Shown here piece after piece: positions 1 through 4,375 of a DNA stretch of 5,494 bases. The notes under the pieces are model-generated. The model did no database searches. It saw nothing but the letters and a program-made list of their open reading frames with translations, and was not told the DNA's origin. Positions within the stretch are counted from its first letter, which is position 1; each line of letters starts with the position of its first letter. The stretch is taken from assembly GCA_027443745.1 (NCBI GenBank), contig DAIAZB010000588.1, positions 1 through 5,494 of the forward strand. The letters are read 5' to 3'. The translations under genes were made by a program, and so were the position numbers. Source of the stretch: Thiomonas sp. Its GTDB lineage: Bacteria > Pseudomonadota > Gammaproteobacteria > Burkholderiales > Burkholderiaceae.

Positions 1-339
1 CATGTCGCGCAAGGCCTGCCAGCTCAGATGCCCAGCCTTGCCGACGGTTTGTGTATTGACGAAAAAGTCGCCCGAGCCACCGGCGTCGTGCAAGGCCTGC
101 GCTGCCCATGCATTGCTGACGTCGCCGTCGTCGAAGGTGAAAGCGACCGCGGACGCTTGCGGGGACAGCAGCAGCGACCGCACGCTGCGGGGCCGCTGCC
201 CGGCGTCACGGACGAGTTGGAGCTGCTCCAGAAACCGGGCCGGGCCGACGGCGTAGTGCGTATCGGCTTGTGAGAAGCCATCGTCTGCATCGGAGACTGC
301 GTGATACATCAAGACCGTGGTTGGATGGGGTTTGATCAT
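1..339 (-). CDS. Polysaccharide deacetylase (NodB-type), N-terminal part, runs off the window
   Basis: This is the first 113 codons of a leftward gene whose 3' end lies outside the window. The product starts MIKPHPTTVLMYHAV and has FTFDDGD at residues 67-73. The early VLMYHAV strand and the TFDDG motif are hallmarks of the NodB/polysaccharide deacetylase family, metal-dependent enzymes that remove acetyl groups from N-acetylhexosamines in cell-surface glycans. By family knowledge, D70 would be the catalytic base and D71 a metal ligand. The downstream GDFFVNTQTVG strand also fits, whereas the metal-binding HxxxH motif would fall past the edge. No signal peptide is visible, so a cytoplasmic or non-classically placed enzyme is likely. 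The ATG at 339 is chosen because similarity begins right after it; no good Shine-Dalgarno precedes it, and the frame stays open upstream to a stop at 547-549 without protein-like sequence. It diverges from the ligase gene at 658, which suggests a shared polysaccharide locus. The substrate is unknown. Confidence 0.88.
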   Translation of the reverse strand, partial: MIKPHPTTVLMYHAVSDADDGFSQADTHYAVGPARFLEQLQLVRDAGQRPRSVRSLLLSPQASAVAFTFDDGDVSNAWAAQALHDAGGSGDFFVNTQTVGKAGHLSWQALRDM

Positions 340-657
340 CGCAGTCAGGTGGGCAGAAAACCAGGATGAACTTGCGGCTCTGCCGAGTTCTCGCAATTGG
401 AGTGAGCATCGTATTCGCTGGTGTATGACTTGAAACCCTCGATTCATGGGGTTGGACGGGACGCGCGGGACGCACGGCGCGCCATCCGGGGCGCCCTTTG
501 CGTGGATCGTGGTTCCGCTCAGCGAACTTTTGTGGCTGATCCTGAACTACGAGATGAGGGCGAGGCGGCATTTCAACCCACGCGCCGACCGATCCATACG
601 TCATTGACCCCGTTGCGCGCACGCTCAAGTTCGCCCGGCGGGCCACCATGGGCCACG
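340..657. other. Divergent intergenic region between deacetylase and ligase genes
   Basis: These 318 bases separate two divergent starts and so should contain both promoters. I see no convincing -35/-10 pair on either strand. The nearest matches (for example TTGACC at 604-609, followed 17 bases later by AAGTTC) are too poor to call. No sigma-54 type GG-N10-GC element, operator or riboswitch is recognisable. Open frames cross the region on both strands, but their translations are rich in Arg, Pro and Ser, have no domain-like pattern and look like chance frames. A weak 5-bp inverted repeat (GGCGC at 476-480, GCGCC at 491-495) is the only structure noted. Confidence 0.6.
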
Positions 658-2076
658 ATGAAAACCGAAAGCCAAACTGCCATTCAAACCACGCCGCGGT
701 CACTAAGGTTTTTACTCGCTGCCGCGATTGTCTACATCCCGAACCAGTCCCATGTTCCGGACTTTTCGGTCACGGGGCTGAATCTCACCAACCTGCTGTT
801 CATCGCCCTGGTCGCCCTGGTCGCCCTGGTCATCGGTCACAAGGCGACACCGAAGACGCCGCCGGCACCGACGCCACTCAAAAAGGAATTCATCTTCTTT
901 TTTCTGGTGCTGGTCTGGGGTTTCCTGGTGGGTCAGTTGCATGGCGCTTCGACCACGCTGGCCGATTTTCAGGTGCTCAAGAACTGCATCCTCTACATGC
1001 TGTTTTACTTCCTGGCTTACCACGCGGTGCGGGATACGAAAACCATCAAATTCTTGTTTTTCGTCATCCTGTTCACCACCTTTCTCGACACCTACCTGGG
1101 CCTTCGCCAGGCCATGGATTACGGCTTCAATTTCAACGCCGCGCGCCGCGTCGCGGCTCCTTTCAGCTGGAACTCGAGCGATGCGAACCGTTCCTCGGCG
1201 TTCTACACCATCTACCTGACCCTGATGGGAGTCACCGCGCTCTACTACCGTTCGAGCCGCACCGTGCGCTGGGCCGCATTGGCCTGCCTGGCCTTCGGCA
1301 TCTTCGTCAATTTCTTCACCTACTCCAGGCAGTCCTACGGCATCCTCGCGGCCCTGGCCCTGATTCTGGCCTTTCGCCGCAATGCGTTGCTCGCGGCCGT
1401 CGTGGTCGTGGCCTTGTTCAACTACAACCTCTGGCTGCCGCAAGCCGCCATCACGCGCATCGACATGACGCTGCAAACCAAGGCCCCGCCGCCCGGCGAG
1501 TCCGCTGCGTCACTGAACGAGCAAATCACGGCCAGCAGCGATGGCCGCTTCATCATCTGGGGCGGCGCGGCAAAGCTGATCGAGCACAACCCCTGGGGCA
1601 TCGGCCTGAATCATTTCGACCGCGACATCGGAACCTACGCGCCGGCATATGCCCATGAGGATGCCAACAACTACTACGTGCTGTGCGCCACGGAAGACGG
1701 CATTCTGGCGCCCATCGCCATGCTGTTGCTCATGCTTGGGCTGTATCGCCTTGGGCGGTCGGTGGACAAATTGGACGACGGCCAGGATTCCACGATCTAC
1801 GGATTGGGTCTGTGGCTCGCCGTGATCGCCATCGCCTTGGTCAACATTTACGGCAGCCGGTTTGTCGATGGCAATCTCATGACCAACTTCTGGATCTTTG
1901 CCGGCATGGTGGCGCGCTACCGCGCCATGGTGCTCGAAGCCCGAGCCAGGGAGCCACAGACATCGACCTGCGACAACAGGCCTGCAACGCCCGCGAACCG
2001 CACTCCGCGGCCGACTTCCGGACCTGTCACGGCGCGCTGGGCACAGAGCGGCGAACCGCAAAACGCACATCCATGA
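658..2076 (+). CDS. O-antigen polymerase/ligase family membrane protein (Wzy/WaaL type)
   Basis: A 472-residue inner-membrane protein with about 11 hydrophobic segments, including roughly residues 40-60, 77-95, 130-148, 204-222, 242-260, 346-365 and 380-398. One large hydrophilic loop at about 261-345 matches the periplasmic loop of the Wzy_C/O-antigen ligase superfamily. Supporting features are TYSRQSYG at 221-228, SDGRFIIWGGA followed by HNPWGIGLNHF at 294-320, and the loop end YAHEDANNYY at 331-340, which fits the usual His-Asn-x-Tyr signature. Such proteins polymerise or transfer undecaprenyl-linked glycan at the periplasmic face. Sequence alone does not separate Wzy polymerase, WaaL ligase or protein O-glycosylation ligase. 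The ATG at 658 is preferred because the 79 in-frame codons before it look non-coding; there is no strong Shine-Dalgarno. The neighbouring divergent deacetylase supports an exopolysaccharide or O-antigen role. Residues 427-472 form a hydrophilic Pro/Thr/Arg-rich tail of unknown value. Confidence 0.88.
   Translation: MKTESQTAIQTTPRSLRFLLAAAIVYIPNQSHVPDFSVTGLNLTNLLFIALVALVALVIGHKATPKTPPAPTPLKKEFIFFFLVLVWGFLVGQLHGASTTLADFQVLKNCILYMLFYFLAYHAVRDTKTIKFLFFVILFTTFLDTYLGLRQAMDYGFNFNAARRVAAPFSWNSSDANRSSAFYTIYLTLMGVTALYYRSSRTVRWAALACLAFGIFVNFFTYSRQSYGILAALALILAFRRNALLAAVVVVALFNYNLWLPQAAITRIDMTLQTKAPPPGESAASLNEQITASSDGRFIIWGGAAKLIEHNPWGIGLNHFDRDIGTYAPAYAHEDANNYYVLCATEDGILAPIAMLLLMLGLYRLGRSVDKLDDGQDSTIYGLGLWLAVIAIALVNIYGSRFVDGNLMTNFWIFAGMVARYRAMVLEARAREPQTSTCDNRPATPANRTPRPTSGPVTARWAQSGEPQNAHP
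802..831 (+). repeat. 9-bp in-frame tandem repeat in the ligase gene
   Basis: ATCGCCCTG is followed by two exact GTCGCCCTG units and a further GTC. The repeat encodes IALVALVALV inside a transmembrane segment at about residues 49-58. Its period is a multiple of three, so gain or loss of a unit would lengthen or shorten the helix without changing frame. Confidence 0.8.
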
Positions 2077-2132
2077 AAGCGGCGCCGGTGGTCACGCTGG
2101 TGCGCAAACGGCGTGAACGGCCCCTGCGCTGA
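2073..2132 (+). CDS. Possible 19-residue ORF overlapping the ligase stop (ATGA)
   Basis: An ATG at 2073 overlaps the ligase TGA at 2074-2076 in the ATGA arrangement typical of translationally coupled genes. It encodes MKAAPVVTLVRKRRERPLR and then stops at 2130-2132. I recognise no family. The peptide is strongly basic (seven Arg/Lys in the last nine residues), with a short hydrophobic stretch before it. There is no clear Shine-Dalgarno, but coupled starts often lack one. It could be a leader or small peptide, the remaining start of a deleted downstream gene, or chance. The stop lies inside the inverted repeat at 2122-2155. Confidence 0.25.
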   Translation: MKAAPVVTLVRKRRERPLR

Positions 2133-2155
2133 GGTTTCGCACGCCCAGCGCAAGG
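2122..2155. terminator. Candidate hairpin between convergent genes
   Basis: TGCGCTG at 2125-2131 and CAGCGCA at 2146-2152 form a perfect 7-bp inverted repeat. It extends outward past one mismatch by CC/GG and inward by GG (2133-2134) with CC (2144-2145). It lies in the 99 bases between two convergent stop codons (2076 plus, 2176 minus), where a bidirectional terminator is expected. Neither side has a run of T, so it is not a classical intrinsic terminator. Confidence 0.35.
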
Positions 2156-2175
2156 CAACGGGCGGCTGGGGCGCT

Positions 2176-2916
2176 TCACCGCTGTTCCACGCACAAGGTG
2201 GTGCTTCCCGCCTGGGTGAGGTTGTTGACGGTGGCCTGGCGGCCTTTGAACCAGACTTGCAAGTCGCCGTTCTTGTAGCGTGCGCCGTCGGCAGCGACGG
2301 TCTGTTCGAGTTTGACGGTGCCGAGCGCGGTGGACAGATTGACGCTGACATCGCCGAACGTCGCGACGAACGAGGTGCCGTCGTTGCAGACGTAGCGCAC
2401 GGCGTTGGCCGGTAGCGGGCCTGACTGCGGCGTGAACACCGGGGAGGCCGGGGCTTGGGCTGCGCCGCCCTGGCTGGGTGGGTTGGAGGCTGGAGATGCA
2501 GGCGGATAGACGAGGCCGGGCGCTGGCTGGCTGACTGGTGCCGAGGCTGCCGGATAGGTGGCGGAATAGGCCGATGACGCCGCCGGCGCCGAGGGTGCCG
2601 ACGCAGGCGCCAGCGGCTGCACGGCGATGCCGGGCGTGGGCTGCAGGGGCTGAACCTGCGCGGCGGGTGGCTGCACGCTGGTCGTGGGTGGCGGGCTGTA
2701 GGTGTTGCGGGGTGTTGGCGGGGTGTTGGCGGGAGGCGACATGGGCAGTTGCACCACCGGCGCCGGACCGTTGAGCGACACCGCGGTTTCGCAGCCGGCG
2801 AGCAGCAGCGCCGCCACGCCGGCAGCGAGCAGAGCCACGGTGCGGGGCTGCCACGCCGCCTTCTGGCGCGACGGGTTCTGCGGGTGGGTGGAATGCGGGT
2901 GCTGGCGGGGGTGCAT
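2176..2916 (-). CDS. Lipoprotein with C-terminal MliC-type lysozyme-inhibitor domain
   Basis: A 246-residue predicted lipoprotein in three parts. A basic n-region and hydrophobic stretch end in the lipobox L39-A40-G41-C42; Glu at +2 suggests outer-membrane sorting. Residues about 48-172 are a disordered Pro/Ala/Ser/Gln-rich linker. Residues about 173-246 fit the MliC/PliC family, periplasmic inhibitors of c-type lysozyme: VRYVCNDGTSF at the start, DGARYKNG at 210-217, VWFKG at 221-225, and C177 with C242 as a likely disulfide. In characterised members a Ser of SGxxY and a Lys of a TKG-like motif enter the lysozyme cleft; here the Lys is kept (K224) but the Ser position is Asp (D210). The family is usually little over 100 residues, so the linker is unusual. 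The ATG at 2916 is chosen for its AGGAG ribosome site (spacing 8) and placement before the signal peptide. It follows mltA by 124 bases. Inhibition of the host's own transglycosylase is possible but unproven. Confidence 0.85.
   Translation of the reverse strand: MHPRQHPHSTHPQNPSRQKAAWQPRTVALLAAGVAALLLAGCETAVSLNGPAPVVQLPMSPPANTPPTPRNTYSPPPTTSVQPPAAQVQPLQPTPGIAVQPLAPASAPSAPAASSAYSATYPAASAPVSQPAPGLVYPPASPASNPPSQGGAAQAPASPVFTPQSGPLPANAVRYVCNDGTSFVATFGDVSVNLSTALGTVKLEQTVAADGARYKNGDLQVWFKGRQATVNNLTQAGSTTLCVEQR
2701..2732. repeat. 11-bp tandem repeat in the lipoprotein linker
   Basis: Plus-strand GGTGTTGCGG is followed by two exact GGTGTTGGCGG units, giving nearly three copies. On the coding strand this covers linker residues about 62-72 (ANTPPTPRNT region). 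Eleven is not a multiple of three, so the same bases are read in shifting frames, and a one-unit change would frameshift the MliC domain. Confidence 0.75.
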
Positions 2917-2921
2917 CGGGT

Positions 2922-2929
2922 GTTCTCCT
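2922..2929 (-). promoter_or_regulatory. Ribosome binding site of the MliC-like lipoprotein
   Basis: On the minus strand CAGGAGAA lies before the ATG at 2916, with AGGAG spaced 8 bases from the start codon. It is the best Shine-Dalgarno in the window and decides this start over the in-frame ATG codons at 2961 and upstream. Confidence 0.75.
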
Positions 2930-2965
2930 GCGGTGGACGCGCACGCGGCGCGAAGGCTCATCTTG

Positions 2966-2975
2966 ATTACACCAG
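2966..2975 (-). promoter_or_regulatory. Possible extended -10 promoter for the MliC-like gene
   Basis: On the minus strand TGG-TGTAAT fits an extended -10 element (TGn plus five of six matches to TATAAT). No good -35 stands at normal spacing; the nearest resemblance, GTCACA, is 20 bases upstream. Transcription would begin near 2959, giving a leader of about 43 bases before the ATG at 2916. If real, the lipoprotein gene can be expressed apart from mltA. Confidence 0.35.
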
Positions 2976-3011
2976 ATCGGCCGGATGGGGATGTGACGGG
3001 CGGTGAACGGC

Positions 3012-3041
3012 GCACGGTGCCGCGGCCCCTCGCCGCCGTGC
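3012..3041 (-). terminator. Strong GC hairpin overlapping the mltA stop
   Basis: GCACG at 3012-3016 pairs with CGTGC at 3037-3041. Inside it GCGGC at 3022-3026 pairs with GCCGC at 3032-3036 around a five-base loop, with an asymmetric bulge at 3017-3021. The structure sits at the mltA stop codon and could end or attenuate transcription, or protect the mRNA 3' end. No U tract follows, so a rho-independent role is uncertain. Confidence 0.3.
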
Positions 3042-4375
3042 TACGGCCGCACACCGCGCGGCAGCAGCACCCACATGCGTCCGGGCGACTGCTGGCGACC
3101 GGCGGCGTCGCCGGCCGCATCACCCGTACCGAAAAACAGGTCGACCCGCAAGGGGCCCGTGATGGCGCTGCCCACGTCTTGCGCGAACACCAGGTGCGCG
3201 AAGGGCTGGCCAGCCACGGTGGTGGCGAGCCACAGTGGCGTGCCCAGGGTCAGCAGGCGCTTGTCCACGGCCACGCTGCGCAGCGCGGTGAGTGGCACGC
3301 CCAAGGCGCCGGTCGGGCCACTTCGGGTGGGGTCCGCAGTGCTTGCGGCGGAGTTGTGCGGCGCCACATTGGTCGTGATGGCAACGGCGGGCGATGGCGG
3401 GCCCAGCGGCATGGCCTTGAAGAACACCACGCGCGGGTTGGCGTCGAGCATTTGCGGCACGCGCGCCGGGTGCATTTGCGCCCAGGCGCGGATGATCTGC
3501 ATGGTGACGGTGCCGCGCAGCTCGCCCTGGTCCAGCAGCCAGCGGCCCACCGATTTGTAAGGCCAGCCGTTGTCGCCGGCGTAGCTCAGGCGCAGCATGC
3601 GTCCATCCGGCAGATCGACCAGGCCCGAGCCTTGCACCTGGAGGAACAGCGCGTCCACCGGGCTTTCCAGCCATGCCACCACCTTGCGGCCGAGCACAGC
3701 CCGGGCCTGCGGGTTCGCGTTGATCTGCGCGCGGCTCCAGTACGGCAGCACCTCCTTGCGTCCATCCGTCCATGCCAGCCGGCCACGGGTGACGCCATCG
3801 GCCGCATCGGGCCGGGGAACCAGGTCAGCCGGCAGGCCGTAGATGGGCACGACATAAGGCCAGCCCGGCGTGAGCGAGCCTTTGAGCACCGGCTCGTAAT
3901 AGCCAGTGACCAGCCCGCTGTCCTGACCGGCCGGAGCAGCGGCCTGCCAGGGCTGGAACCACTGCTCGAAAAAGCGGCGCTGCGCTGTCGTGTCGCCGGC
4001 GGGAACCTGGGCCGAGGCGGCACAAGCCGCTGCCAGTTGCGGCACCGGAGCATGGCAATCGCGCTGCCAGGCAGCCCAGACATCGGTGAAGTCGTCCGCC
4101 TGCCAGCCCGGCAGCTCGGCGAAGCTGGCGGCTTGCAGGCGCAGGCCGGGGCCAGTGAGCGGGGCAGCGGCGCTCGGCGACAGGACCGTTGGCGGCAGGG
4201 GCGTGACAGGAACCTGCGACACCGGGGAAACGGGCGCGACCGCCGGTGGCGAGGCGCAGCTCGCCAGCAGCGCGGCCGTGAGCGCAGGCCATGCCAAGCG
4301 CGCGAGCGCCCGGCCGAGACGGGCGAAGGCGCAGTGCATGGGGGCGCGGCAGGGGTCGGCGGCAAACCCGCACAT
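3041..4375 (-). CDS. mltA: Membrane-bound lytic murein transglycosylase A
   Basis: A 444-residue lipoprotein enzyme that cleaves the MurNAc-GlcNAc bond of peptidoglycan with formation of 1,6-anhydro-MurNAc. A long n-region and hydrophobic stretch end in lipobox L37-A38-S39-C40; Ala at +2 predicts the outer membrane. The MltA domain shows VTGYYEP at 156-162, DALFLQVQGSGLVDLPDG at 241-258 and NPRVVFFK at 313-320. The C-terminal 3D domain has its three aspartates at D400 (AQDVG), D412 (RVDLFFG) and D419 (GDAAG). By alignment with Escherichia coli MltA, D412 should correspond to the single catalytic Asp308. A Pro/Val-rich segment (about 41-70) links anchor and domain. Residues about 321-355 are longer than usual by some 20-25 residues. 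The ATG at 4375 is chosen because it shares its A with the gcr-like stop (TGATG); a second in-frame ATG at 4339 lacks a ribosome site and would shorten the n-region. Confidence 0.95.
   Translation of the reverse strand: MCGFAADPCRAPMHCAFARLGRALARLAWPALTAALLASCASPPAVAPVSPVSQVPVTPLPPTVLSPSAAAPLTGPGLRLQAASFAELPGWQADDFTDVWAAWQRDCHAPVPQLAAACAASAQVPAGDTTAQRRFFEQWFQPWQAAAPAGQDSGLVTGYYEPVLKGSLTPGWPYVVPIYGLPADLVPRPDAADGVTRGRLAWTDGRKEVLPYWSRAQINANPQARAVLGRKVVAWLESPVDALFLQVQGSGLVDLPDGRMLRLSYAGDNGWPYKSVGRWLLDQGELRGTVTMQIIRAWAQMHPARVPQMLDANPRVVFFKAMPLGPPSPAVAITTNVAPHNSAASTADPTRSGPTGALGVPLTALRSVAVDKRLLTLGTPLWLATTVAGQPFAHLVFAQDVGSAITGPLRVDLFFGTGDAAGDAAGRQQSPGRMWVLLPRGVRP

Noticed and set aside
10..99. CAAGGCCTGC repeated at 10-19 and 90-99
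   Set aside because: Both copies encode the common pair Gln-Ala-Leu in the deacetylase; two copies in GC-rich coding DNA are likely chance.
476..495. Short GC inverted repeat in the divergent gap as a terminator or operator
   Set aside because: Only five base pairs around a ten-base loop, with no T run or known operator pattern.
421..657. Upstream extension of the ligase gene to the ATG at 421
   Set aside because: The 79 added residues are Arg/Ala/Pro-rich, non-hydrophobic and unlike the family N-terminus; the ATG at 658 gives a normal length and start.
206..703. 165-codon minus-strand open frame over the divergent gap
   Set aside because: It is out of frame with the deacetylase motifs and lacks any recognisable domain or ribosome site.
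648..1658. Alternative plus-strand frame starting at the ATG at 648
   Set aside because: It is in another frame from the Wzy/WaaL motifs, and its His/Arg/Pro/Gly-rich product has no membrane segments.
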